From contig JBGSJN010000001.1 in assembly GCA_041741995.1 (NCBI GenBank), positions 1-21,148 of the forward strand: DNA of 21,148 bases, read 5' to 3'. Shown here piece by piece: positions 13,842 through 21,077 of the stretch. Within the stretch, counting starts at the first letter, position 1, and every line of letters begins with the position of its first letter. The notes under the pieces were generated by a model, which saw nothing but the letters and a program-made list of their open reading frames with translations, ran no database searches and was not told the DNA's origin. The translations under genes were made by a program, and so were the position numbers. The DNA comes from WTXA01 sp041741995 (lineage in GTDB: Bacteria > Bacillota > TC1).

Positions 13842-14858
13842 ATGAAGAAGAGAAAAATACTAAGTATATTAATAGGATTTATAGTAGTAATAGCGGTAAT
13901 GGTAATAGGACTATTAATCAATACCAAACCTCTACATAAAAGCGACCAGGGACAAAAAGACAGCGAATTCAAAATAGGCTACATCATAGATGGCAACAAA
14001 GAAGATAACCAAATATACACACAAGCCTACAATGGAATTCTAAACCTAAAAACCGAAACCAACGCCTACTTTTCCATGCGTGATAATATAGAGATCGAAC
14101 AACTAGAAACAAATGTAGAAAATTATATAAATGATCAATTCGACATAATCATCCTAGGTGGGGATGACTATGACGATAAAGCAAAAGAACTAGCAGACAA
14201 ATACCCGGACACCGACTTTGTACTGTTAAACTCTAAGGTGAGCAACAGCAAAAACCTCGGCTCACTAGATTTGGACCTCAGAACAGCAGGCTTTATAAGA
14301 GGTATGCTAGCAGGCTACACAACCAAAAAAAACGTAGTAGCAGCCATAGGCTATATAGACGATCAACCAACAATACACGAACTTTATGGTTTTGAAATGG
14401 GTGTTAAATCCATTAATGCCGATATACAAATCTATGGGGAATACGTAACCCTAAGAGAAGGAAACATAGGAGCAGGAGACCTACTAAAAGAATTTGCAAC
14501 CTATGGTGCCGATGTAGTAATAGCAGCAGCAGGTGTACACGATAGTGAAGTATTCGATATAGCTGAAAACAGTAATATCTATGCCTTCGGCAACAATAGC
14601 AGTCTAATAGAAAACTATCCTGAAACAATGATAGCAATATGTAGCTTCAACATAACCCGTGGAGTTGAAGATATGATTAGAATGACCTTCGACAATGGCT
14701 TTATGGGAGAAAGTATAATATTGGAATTTGACTTAGAATACAACGAAGGACTTAAGGCAAGAATACCGGCAGGAAGATTAAATAAGGTTGAGCAAACCTT
14801 AAATGATCTAAGAAACGGCAAGCTTGATATTGAAAAACTTGTACCAATGGAGCAGTAA
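13842..14858 (+). CDS. BMP/PnrA-like substrate-binding protein, membrane-anchored
   Basis: A 338-residue periplasmic-binding-fold protein of the BMP (basic membrane protein, Med/PnrA) type, which usually binds nucleosides for an ABC importer. Visible are the first-domain start FKIGYIIDG, IIILGGDDYDDKAKELADKYPDTDFVLL, LDLRTAGFIRGMLAGYTTKK, VAAIGYI, ELYGFEMGVKSI, GADVVIAAAGVHDSEVFDIA and YAFGNNSS. ATG 13842 is chosen because GGGAGG lies 5 nt upstream. It has an uncleaved-looking TM (about residues 5-24) instead of a lipobox Cys, so it seems anchored by a helix. No ABC permease or ATPase gene is nearby; Bacillus Med is a comparable orphan positive regulator. The coding strand is strongly A+C rich. 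Confidence 0.82.
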   Translation: MKKRKILSILIGFIVVIAVMVIGLLINTKPLHKSDQGQKDSEFKIGYIIDGNKEDNQIYTQAYNGILNLKTETNAYFSMRDNIEIEQLETNVENYINDQFDIIILGGDDYDDKAKELADKYPDTDFVLLNSKVSNSKNLGSLDLDLRTAGFIRGMLAGYTTKKNVVAAIGYIDDQPTIHELYGFEMGVKSINADIQIYGEYVTLREGNIGAGDLLKEFATYGADVVIAAAGVHDSEVFDIAENSNIYAFGNNSSLIENYPETMIAICSFNITRGVEDMIRMTFDNGFMGESIILEFDLEYNEGLKARIPAGRLNKVEQTLNDLRNGKLDIEKLVPMEQ

Positions 14859-14859
14859 T

Positions 14860-15417
14860 ATGGAAATAAAAGAAAATCTAAAATCAATCATAGAAAAAGA
14901 CGGCCATTACCTGGCCGTCTTAAATGAATTAAATAACTTTCTATACATGGATAAATACGTAAAATACTCTGCCTTTTACTTCCATAGAGGGGAGAAGGAC
15001 TACCTTGTTGCCTCCGTTGGAGAATGGACTATGGTAAATACAATTAAAATAGAATTATTTAAGAGGGATAAAACTTCACTAGGCTATTGGCTAATTGAGA
15101 CAGATATTTCAACAGCTGATTTAGAAGAAATTGCCTCTTTCATGACCAAAAAGCTTTTCTTTGAGGAATGGGAACAAAACTACGCCTTTACCCAAAACAG
15201 AAGCTGTGAATATTTCCCTTGCCATAAGATAAAAGATGAGAATAGTTTTAATTGTTTGTTTTGCTACTGTCCTCTTTACCTCATACCTGAATGCGGTGGT
15301 AACTTCACCTTGCTTAAAAATGGTGTAAAGGATTGTTCCAATTGTCTATTACCTCATAGAAAAGAAAGTTATGATTATATAATATCCAAGTTGATATCCT
15401 ACCAAAATCTTAAATAA
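14860..15417 (+). CDS. Cysteine-rich small-domain protein (PF04071-like)
   Basis: A 185-residue protein. ATG 14860 begins one base after the BMP-like stop (TAATATG), with GGAG 7 nt upstream inside that gene, so the two are likely coupled. Residues 112-172 form the cysteine-rich small domain: C116, CH at 121-122, CLFCYC at 132-137, C145 followed by GG, DCSNC at 158-162, PH at 165-166. The pattern suggests zinc or Fe-S binding; in other genomes this domain is linked to cobalamin-type proteins. The N-terminal ~105 residues (YVKYSAFYFHRGEKDYLVAS, then WLIETDISTADLEEIA) are not recognised. The 3' end overlaps the convergent gene by 8 bp. Confidence 0.82.
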   Translation: MEIKENLKSIIEKDGHYLAVLNELNNFLYMDKYVKYSAFYFHRGEKDYLVASVGEWTMVNTIKIELFKRDKTSLGYWLIETDISTADLEEIASFMTKKLFFEEWEQNYAFTQNRSCEYFPCHKIKDENSFNCLFCYCPLYLIPECGGNFTLLKNGVKDCSNCLLPHRKESYDYIISKLISYQNLK

Positions 15418-15958
15418 TCTTATGGTAAATATCTTGTAGTGTCTGGCTAATATCAACTTCTGGATTATCCGAGGTTCTGTAAGTACTTCTTAGTTCTACA
15501 TCACTTCCGAAGTTGATCTTAAATGTTTCAGTGAACATTTTGTTCTTACTGTTATAGTAGGTTGCATCTACCTTATATTCCTTTTGTTCAAGCTCTTGAA
15601 TGAAGCTTGATTTAAAGGAGTAGCTAATAGATTGAGAAGGAGCCAGGAAATTTCCTTGTAGTTTAGCAAAGATAGGATCTCCCTGATAATCAGAAAGATT
15701 AGGATCAAAAGTTATTTCACCCAAGTGGGCACCAGTTCTGCCAAAGTTCTTGATAATAAGGGTCTTGTAGTCGTAGTTTGGCAGTGAATGATAGTAGATA
15801 GCCACATAGGGACGTTCTCTTTCTTCTGCAATTTCTCTAGTCATCCTGGCAGCTCTAGCACCGATTCTTGAGCTTACTACAAGTGAGATTGTAGAAATAG
15901 TAATAGCTAAAATAGGTGTTAGAATTTGGATAATGGGGATTATATTTTCATAATTCAT
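15410..15958 (-). CDS. Membrane-anchored protein of unknown function
   Basis: A 182-residue protein. ATG 15958 is chosen because AAAGGA lies 6 nt upstream; an in-frame ATG 15 bp earlier would precede the site. One N-terminal TM (about residues 8-29, IPIIQILTPILAITISTISL) leads to a basic linker RIGARAARMTREIAEERERP and a strand-rich cytosolic domain (YVAIYYHSLPNYDYKTLIIKNFG, then SFKSSFIQELEQKEYKVDATYY). The 'RERPYV...IxNFGxTxA' pattern is common in single-TM Firmicutes proteins of unknown function. Convergent with the cysteine-rich gene (8-bp overlap, no strong terminator) and divergent from the VanY gene. Confidence 0.7.
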   Translation of the reverse strand: MNYENIIPIIQILTPILAITISTISLVVSSRIGARAARMTREIAEERERPYVAIYYHSLPNYDYKTLIIKNFGRTGAHLGEITFDPNLSDYQGDPIFAKLQGNFLAPSQSISYSFKSSFIQELEQKEYKVDATYYNSKNKMFTETFKINFGSDVELRSTYRTSDNPEVDISQTLQDIYHKII

Positions 15959-16029
15959 GTTAATTCCTTTCATTATCTAGTTTAATCACTTTTAGTATAT
16001 CATTATAGGGCAATAAGGAGACAAAAGTT

Positions 16030-17001
16030 TTGAAAAAAAGTAGAATTAATAAATCAGTAAAAAAACTAGATAAGAAAAAGATAATAATAGCAATTGCTAT
16101 TATTTTAACTTTAATTATAGCAGGGGTAGCTATATTTCTTAAGCTATCAAATAATCAAGACAAGCCTGTGAAAGATGATGTGGTTGATCAGGAGGTAGAG
16201 CAGATAATAGGGGTTACTGAGTTATTGGTAAATAAGGCTAGTCTTGAATTGGAGATTGGAGCTTCCTTTCAATTGGAAGTGGTGGTGAAACCTGATGATG
16301 CCTCTAATAAGGTGGTTTCATTTATGAGTAGTAATCAAGAGATTGCCACAGTAGATACTAATGGATTGATATCTGCCAAAAAACCAGGTCAGTGTAAGGT
16401 TAGTGTTATGTCCTTTAGTGGTACTGGTGTTACTGTTGATATTGATATTAAGGTTAAAGAAAAGCCGGTAGTTGTTAATCAACAAGGTGGTTTAACTTAT
16501 ATTCAGGGCATTTTGGTGGCTAATAAAAGTTATCCATTACCTTCTACCTATAATCCAGGACTTAATGGTGAGGCTATGGCAGCTTTTGAGTCTATGAAAA
16601 GTGCGGCAGCTACTGAGGGTATTAATTTGTTTATAGTGTCTGGTTTTAGGTCCTTTAGCCATCAGGCTACTTTGTATAAGAATTATGTTGCAAGATCTGG
16701 TCAGGCTGAGGCTGATAGGTTTTCTGCTAGACCTGGTCATTCAGAGCATCAGACTGGTTTGGCTTTGGATCTAAATTCTGCCAGCTCTTCCTTTGCTGGT
16801 ACGAAGGAAGCTATTTGGCTGGCTAATAATTCTTTTAGATTTGGTTTTATTGTCAGATATCCAGAGGGTAAGGAGGCTATTACTGGTTATATGTATGAGC
16901 CTTGGCATATGAGGTATCTTGGTATTGATAAGGCTACTATGGTTTTTAAGAGTGGTTTGTGTCTTGAGGAGTATTTAAAGATCGATTCTAAATACAAGTA
17001 G
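16030..17001 (+). CDS. Membrane-anchored D-alanyl-D-alanine carboxypeptidase (M15B, VanY-type) with Big_2 domain
   Basis: A 323-residue cell-wall enzyme that trims the terminal D-Ala of peptidoglycan stem peptides. TTG 16030 is the start (AAGGAG 9 nt upstream; no nearby ATG). Order: a Lys-rich cytosolic start, TM at about 18-38, a Big_2 immunoglobulin-like domain at about 61-143 (LVNKASLELEIGASFQL, VSFMSSNQEIATVDTNGLISAKKPG), then the VanY domain 160-300. Zinc-site residues are visible: SGFRS at 204-208, SEHQTGLALD at 238-247 (H240, D247) and EPWHMRYLG at 290-298 (E290, H293). The Big_2 domain probably reaches into the wall. No van resistance genes are adjacent, so routine wall remodelling is more likely than glycopeptide resistance. 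Confidence 0.92.
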   Translation: MKKSRINKSVKKLDKKKIIIAIAIILTLIIAGVAIFLKLSNNQDKPVKDDVVDQEVEQIIGVTELLVNKASLELEIGASFQLEVVVKPDDASNKVVSFMSSNQEIATVDTNGLISAKKPGQCKVSVMSFSGTGVTVDIDIKVKEKPVVVNQQGGLTYIQGILVANKSYPLPSTYNPGLNGEAMAAFESMKSAAATEGINLFIVSGFRSFSHQATLYKNYVARSGQAEADRFSARPGHSEHQTGLALDLNSASSSFAGTKEAIWLANNSFRFGFIVRYPEGKEAITGYMYEPWHMRYLGIDKATMVFKSGLCLEEYLKIDSKYK

Positions 17002-17016
17002 ATATTGTTTTTTACA

Positions 17017-17045
17017 TTGACAGGGCTATCGTATTATGGTATTAT
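17017..17045 (+). promoter_or_regulatory. Sigma-A-type promoter of tRNA-fMet
   Basis: A consensus -35 TTGACA (17017-17022), a 17-nt spacer and -10 TATTAT (17040-17045), ending 11 nt before the mature tRNA. This is the best-matching promoter in the window. Confidence 0.85.
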
Positions 17046-17056
17046 AAGTAATGCAT

Positions 17057-17131
<75 letters not shown>

Positions 17132-17138
17132 AATATAT

Positions 17139-17181
17139 TTGAGGCTTAGAGAATTATCTCTGAGCCTCAACTTTTTATTTT
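17139..17181 (+). terminator. Strong intrinsic terminator after tRNA-fMet
   Basis: TTGAGGCT-TAGAGA pairs with TCTCTG-AGCCTCAA (ending 17170), a 14-bp stem with one G-U pair and a short loop, followed by CTTTTTATTTT. Confidence 0.9.
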
Positions 17182-17207
17182 AGTAAGTAACTACAGGAGA
17201 TGATGAA

Positions 17208-18197
17208 ATGATGAAAGCTATTATCAATAAACTACCTGGTATCGCTCTTGCTTTAATTATAGCTATACCTGCCTGGTTAATAGGACAAAGTATTCCTGTT
17301 ATTGGGGGGCCGGTACTTGGTATATTATTAGGTATGATTATAGCCTTTTGGAAAAGACCGACAATATTTAAAGAAGGAACTGACTATACTTCTAAAAAAC
17401 TTTTACAGTATTCAATTATTCTAATTGGATTTGATATGAATTTATTTAATGTTTTCAAAGCAGGTAAACAGACCCTTGTCTTGATGGCTTTTACTCTTTC
17501 AATCACCTTTTTGACTGCTTTTGTTGTAGGTAAGTTATTGAAGCTTGATGGGAATACGAAAACATTGATTGGGGTAGGGTCTGCTATTTGTGGTGGTTCA
17601 GCAATTGCTGCAGCGGCCCCTGTGATAAATGCAAATGAAGAAGAAGTAGCTCATTCAATTTCGACTATCTTTCTTTTTAATGTGATAGCAGCATTTTTAT
17701 TCCCGTTTTTAGGACATTTACTACTTATGAGTGATCAGACATTTGGCATTTGGGCAGGAACTGCTATAAATGATACATCTTCTGTAGTAGCTGCAGGATA
17801 CTCCTATAGTAATACAGCTGGTAATCTTGCTGTTATTGTTAAACTTACTAGGACATTGATGATTGTTCCTGTGACATTATTTTTGGCTATTTATACTTCT
17901 AGAAAAAACACTGGAAATGTAAAGAAAGATTATAGTATTGTTAAGATATTTCCTTGGTTTGTTCTTGGTTTTATAATTACTGCAATTTTGAGTACTTTCA
18001 TTGCTTTTCCTAATGGTGTTACTGGATTTCTTGCTCAGTTGGGGAAATTTGTAATTGTAATGGCTATGGCTTCTATTGGTTTAAATACTAATCTTGTTAA
18101 ACTAGTAAAAAGTGGCGGGAAACCTATTTTATTGGGTTTAATCTGTTGGGTGGTTTTAGCAATCACTTCACTTGGGGTGCAATATTATATACTATAA
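17208..18197 (+). CDS. YeiH-family putative sulfate/anion exporter
   Basis: A 329-residue integral membrane protein of the YeiH/UPF0324 (PF03601) family with about ten TM helices. Family marks are the N-terminal PGIALALIIAIPAWLIG, GPVLGILLGMIIAF, the conserved GVGSAICGGSAIAAAAPVI (122-140), HSISTIFLFNVIAAFLFPFLGH and FGIWAGTAINDTSSVVAAGYSY. Members are annotated as putative sulfate exporters and sometimes respond to sulfur-compound stress; the substrate here is not shown. AGGAG lies 8 nt before ATG 17208. It begins just after the tRNA terminator and is followed by a hairpin at 18290-18332, so it is probably monocistronic. Confidence 0.9.
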   Translation: MMKAIINKLPGIALALIIAIPAWLIGQSIPVIGGPVLGILLGMIIAFWKRPTIFKEGTDYTSKKLLQYSIILIGFDMNLFNVFKAGKQTLVLMAFTLSITFLTAFVVGKLLKLDGNTKTLIGVGSAICGGSAIAAAAPVINANEEEVAHSISTIFLFNVIAAFLFPFLGHLLLMSDQTFGIWAGTAINDTSSVVAAGYSYSNTAGNLAVIVKLTRTLMIVPVTLFLAIYTSRKNTGNVKKDYSIVKIFPWFVLGFIITAILSTFIAFPNGVTGFLAQLGKFVIVMAMASIGLNTNLVKLVKSGGKPILLGLICWVVLAITSLGVQYYIL

Positions 18198-18289
18198 TGT
18201 GATTTACGATAAAGGATTGACTGCATCTTTAGTATTTGATAATATTAAAGTCTAAAACATGCTTAAATAATTATGACTTGAACTTTAGA

Positions 18290-18332
18290 GCCTGGCAAAT
18301 AGGGATAAGATATCCCAGTACCAGACTTTTTT
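18290..18332 (+). terminator. Hairpin terminator after the YeiH gene
   Basis: Outer CCTGG (18291) with CCAG (18321), inner GGGATA (18302-18307) with TATCCC (18311-18316), then a run of six T at 18327-18332. The hairpin lies 32 nt upstream of the next gene, so it could also act as an attenuator for the antiporter. The rest of the 166-bp gap shows no gene. Confidence 0.65.
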
Positions 18333-18363
18333 AATATATAAAAATAAATAAAGGTGGTAAAAA

Positions 18364-19506
18364 ATGGAACTTATCCTGCAACTGGCAATTATAATTGTTG
18401 CCTCAAAACTAGCCGGAGAGATAAGCAGAAAACTAGGACAACCTGCCGTGTTAGGGAAACTAATAATTGGTATCATATTAGGATCATCATTTCTAGGAAT
18501 AGTTGATGGTAATGAGCTGCTTACAGAATTCAGTCTTATAGGTGTAATTCTTTTGATGTTTATTGCTGGATTGGAAACAGATGTTGATGATTTTAAGAAG
18601 GCTTTTAAATCATCTGCTTTTGTTGGTTTTGGTGGTATTATCATACCTCTTGTAACAGGTTATGCCGCTGGTAAGATTATGAATATGAATGATCTTCATG
18701 CCATATTCTTAGGAATGCTACTTTCAGCAACAAGTGTTAGTATTTCTGTTCAAGTGCTTAAAGAAATGAAACAATTAAACAATAAAAAAGGAGCCACAAT
18801 ACTGGGAGCTGCAGTTATTGATGATGTGGTTATCATTGTTGCTTTGGCTTTTCTTATGAGTTTTATTGGAGATAACGTTGATATGACTAGAGTTATTATA
18901 GAGAAATTTATTTTCTTCTTTATAGCTATTGCAGTAGCCTGGAAGGTTGTTCCTTGGTTTATACATAAGTTTACAAGATTGCAGGTAACCGAAACTATCA
19001 TATCATCAGCTCTCATTATTTGTTTTGCTTTCGCATATTTTGCAGAGTTTACTGGAGTTTCAGCAATTATTGGTTCATATATTGCCGGTATTGCTATAAG
19101 TTTGACACATTTTAAGGATAAAGTAATAGAGAAGATTAATCCGATTGGTTATTCCATCTTCATACCTGTGTTTTTAACCAATATTGGTATTACAGCTGAT
19201 TTTTCAGGAATTGGTGAAAATATTGTATTAGTTATTGTATTTAGTATTATTGCAATTTTAACTAAGCTTATTGGTGCTTCGCTTGGTGCCTTATTTTCTG
19301 GTTTTAAGTGGGTGAGTGCCTTATGTATTGGTGCAGCTATGATCTCTCGTGGTGAGGTTGCCCTTATTATGGCAAAGATTGGATTGGATGCACACATACT
19401 AAGCAAGGACATGTTTGCTGTTATGATTGTTGTAGTTTTAGTAACTACCATCATTACACCAATATTGATGAAATACCTATTCACCTTAGATAAGAAACAT
19501 GCGTGA
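18364..19506 (+). CDS. CPA2-type cation/proton antiporter (KefB/NapA-like, PF00999)
   Basis: A 380-residue membrane protein with about 12 hydrophobic segments, the usual length of the transport domain alone; no RCK/TrkA-N domain is attached. The N-terminal helix reads LAGEISRKLGQPAVLGKLIIGIILG, typical of CPA2. The ion-binding region VIDDVVIIVALAF (D153, D154) carries the paired acids of electrogenic Na+/H+ antiporters. Later helices include SAIIGSYIAGIAIS, FLTNIGITADF and GAAMISRGEVALIMAKIGL (the R-GE motif). AAAGGTGG lies upstream of ATG. It probably exports Na+ or K+ in exchange for protons. A strong terminator follows. Confidence 0.92.
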   Translation: MELILQLAIIIVASKLAGEISRKLGQPAVLGKLIIGIILGSSFLGIVDGNELLTEFSLIGVILLMFIAGLETDVDDFKKAFKSSAFVGFGGIIIPLVTGYAAGKIMNMNDLHAIFLGMLLSATSVSISVQVLKEMKQLNNKKGATILGAAVIDDVVIIVALAFLMSFIGDNVDMTRVIIEKFIFFFIAIAVAWKVVPWFIHKFTRLQVTETIISSALIICFAFAYFAEFTGVSAIIGSYIAGIAISLTHFKDKVIEKINPIGYSIFIPVFLTNIGITADFSGIGENIVLVIVFSIIAILTKLIGASLGALFSGFKWVSALCIGAAMISRGEVALIMAKIGLDAHILSKDMFAVMIVVVLVTTIITPILMKYLFTLDKKHA

Positions 19507-19536
19507 TAAAAAAATATAAGTTAGTATATATCCAGA

Positions 19537-19566
19537 ACCCTCGAATTAATATTCGAGGGTTTTTTT
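19537..19566 (+). terminator. Strong intrinsic terminator after the antiporter
   Basis: ACCCTCGAAT (19537-19546) pairs perfectly with ATTCGAGGGT (19551-19560) around TAAT, followed by TTTTTT. A textbook rho-independent terminator 31 bp past the stop. Confidence 0.92.
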
Positions 19567-19596
19567 AGTAAAAGCAAAAGGATGTAAAATAATCGA

Positions 19597-19643
19597 TAAA
19601 TACAATAAATTCAAGATAAATAAGGTCGAATTTATTGTATTTA
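19597..19643. repeat. Perfect 16-bp AT-rich inverted repeat upstream of the metalloprotease
   Basis: Arms taaatacaataaattc (19597-19612) and gaatttattgtattta (19628-19643) are exact reverse complements, 15 nt apart. It lies 72 bp upstream of the protease start and after the antiporter terminator. It is neither a GC-stem terminator nor an IS150 end. An operator for a dimeric regulator, or a structured leader, are both possible. Confidence 0.7.
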
Positions 19644-19714
19644 ATATATAAAGGTGATATTTTATAGATAACACTAAAATCAATTTAATATTGAATTTAA
19701 AAGGAGATGAAATT

Positions 19715-20293
19715 TTGAAAAAGAGAAAATCAATTATCAAAACCAGTATTTTGGGTATTTTTATTTTTTTCACGGGAACCACATTAGTTTCGGCCGCAAC
19801 ACCATTATTTCCAGGTAGTTTAATTAATGGAGTTAATAACAGGTACTATACCATAAGTACAACATCAAATACTTACACAACAACTACACAACAAGCTGTT
19901 TATGATTGGAATAATTCTGTAGGATCACCTTCAACGATAACACCGATTTGGTTTATAAAAACAACTAGTTATAGTGCCAGTGTAGTGGATTTTTATGGAA
20001 GTAATGATGGGAATACAGGGTATAATGGATACACTGCATTCTTTACTTCACAAGCTCAAATTAGCCCATTTTTATCTAACTGGAAATGGGCAAGTATACA
20101 TTTAAACCAATATTATATGAATGGGTACTCAAGTGGAGATAGAAAAGGAGTTGCAGCTCATGAATTTGGACATGCAATGGGATTAAATGATTACAACACA
20201 AATTTGTATTCAATTATGTGCCAGATGGGTAGTGGTAGACTTGTAAATGTGGCACGAAAAACAGATTTGGATGCTATAAATATTAAATACTAA
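19715..20293 (+). CDS. Secreted zinc metalloprotease (metzincin, matrixin/snapalysin-like)
   Basis: A 192-residue secreted protein. TTG 19715 is chosen because AAAGGAGA lies 7 nt upstream and it gives a normal signal peptide (Lys-Arg start, hydrophobic core SILGIFIFFTGTTL, cleavage after VSA near residue 27). The catalytic zinc site HEFGHAMGLND is at 149-159 (H149, E150, H153, D159) with a Met-turn SIM at 166-168: the metzincin HExxHxxGxxD pattern, with Asp rather than His as third ligand, as in snapalysin-type enzymes. The region before it (YTISTTSNTYTTTTQQAVYDWN, then STITPIWFIKTT) fits a matrixin beta-sheet. No propeptide or cysteine switch is seen. It is followed 13 bp later by a lipoprotein gene and is probably co-transcribed. 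Confidence 0.85.
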   Translation: MKKRKSIIKTSILGIFIFFTGTTLVSAATPLFPGSLINGVNNRYYTISTTSNTYTTTTQQAVYDWNNSVGSPSTITPIWFIKTTSYSASVVDFYGSNDGNTGYNGYTAFFTSQAQISPFLSNWKWASIHLNQYYMNGYSSGDRKGVAAHEFGHAMGLNDYNTNLYSIMCQMGSGRLVNVARKTDLDAINIKY

Positions 20294-20306
20294 GGGGATG
20301 ACTAAA

Positions 20307-20966
20307 ATGCTAAAAAGTAAATATATAGTTTTATCAATTTCCATATTACTAATAATGATAATTTCAGTAGGATGCACAAATAAGACTTCTGATAATGTTA
20401 GTGAAAAAGAAGAAATAGTAATATCTCGTATGGAAGGTGATTATGTTAAATCATATAGTAGTTCTCAAGAATTATTTGAAGACAGCGATATTGTATTTAA
20501 AGGATTAGTCACAAATACCAACACTATAGAAAAAGATGGCATTATTTGGACTCTGATTGATCTTCAAGTAAAGGAAACTTATAAAGGGGAAGATTCCATG
20601 AAGGAGATAAAAATATCGATGATGGGTGGACTAATGGCTGGAGAAGATTTTATTAATTCTAGTATTGGGAAAATGTTTTTGGAAAAAGGAGAGTCAACTA
20701 AGAATCTTCAAAATAAATATTTTGGGAAAAATGTAAGATTTGCAGGATTTGAAGGTGAAAGTGTACCTGTAAAGGGTGATATGTATATAGTTTTTGCAGT
20801 TAACTCGGAAATTGATGATAATTTATACTACATACTAGGTGGAGGTTATGAGCAAGGGTTATTAACAGTTATGGGTAGCGATAAAGTTGAGGAATATAAC
20901 CCAGAGAAGAAAAAGAATAATCTAGAATTAAATGTTATAAGTATTGAACAATTGATTAATAAGTGA
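20307..20966 (+). CDS. Lipoprotein of unknown function, partner of the metalloprotease
   Basis: A 219-residue predicted lipoprotein. ATG 20307 is chosen because AAGGGG ends about 9 nt upstream (ATG 20298 lies too close to it). Signal MLKSKYIVLSISILLIMIIS with lipobox ISVG-C (C23). The mature domain has SSSQELFEDSDIVFKGLVT, IIWTLIDLQVKETYKGED, EIKISMMGGLMAGEDF, GDMYIVFAV and YYILGGGYEQGLLTV. 'SDIVxKGxV...VxExYKG' is a widespread pattern in secreted Firmicutes proteins of unknown function. Gene order suggests it inhibits, chaperones or presents the protease, but this is inference. No terminator is evident before the IS end 41 bp later. Confidence 0.7.
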   Translation: MLKSKYIVLSISILLIMIISVGCTNKTSDNVSEKEEIVISRMEGDYVKSYSSSQELFEDSDIVFKGLVTNTNTIEKDGIIWTLIDLQVKETYKGEDSMKEIKISMMGGLMAGEDFINSSIGKMFLEKGESTKNLQNKYFGKNVRFAGFEGESVPVKGDMYIVFAVNSEIDDNLYYILGGGYEQGLLTVMGSDKVEEYNPEKKKNNLELNVISIEQLINK

Positions 20967-21007
20967 AAAATATATATATTTAATTAAAAAAGACTTGTAG
21001 ATATTTC

Positions 21008-21031
21008 TGAACTGCACCCCAAAAGTTAGAC
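21008..21031 (+). repeat. Left terminal inverted repeat of the downstream IS150-like element
   Basis: Begins tgaactgcacccc and ends gttagac. It matches the reverse complement of 117-140 with two mismatches. Part of it (21010-21020) is also the left arm of the RBS-sequestering hairpin with 21062-21072. Confidence 0.85.
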
Positions 21032-21072
21032 ATGTGGTATAATATCCACACAATAACGAAAGGGGTGCAGTT
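21010..21072 (+). promoter_or_regulatory. RBS-sequestering hairpin of the IS150-like element
   Basis: AACTGCACCCC (21010-21020) and GGGGTGCAGTT (21062-21072) are perfect 11-bp complements. The right arm contains the Shine-Dalgarno-like AGGGG before the OrfA start at 21078. Transcripts entering from outside the IS would fold and hide the site; those from the internal promoter would not. This is an established type of protection for IS10/IS50-like elements. Confidence 0.7.
21035..21043 (+). promoter_or_regulatory. Internal promoter of the IS150-like element
   Basis: TGG-TATAAT, a consensus extended -10 just inside the IS left end. Transcription would start near 21050, after the left hairpin arm, so only the element's own transcript leaves the ribosome-binding site free. 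Confidence 0.6.
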
Positions 21073-21077
21073 TTTCT

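Noticed and set aside
14413..14887. Minus-strand open frames inside the BMP-like gene
   Set aside because: Leu/His/Arg-rich shadow translations, antisense to a well-supported gene.
16030..17001. VanY as part of a glycopeptide resistance cluster
   Set aside because: No vanRS, vanHAX or vanZ homologue is in the window; a Big_2-VanY enzyme alone is a normal wall-remodelling protein.
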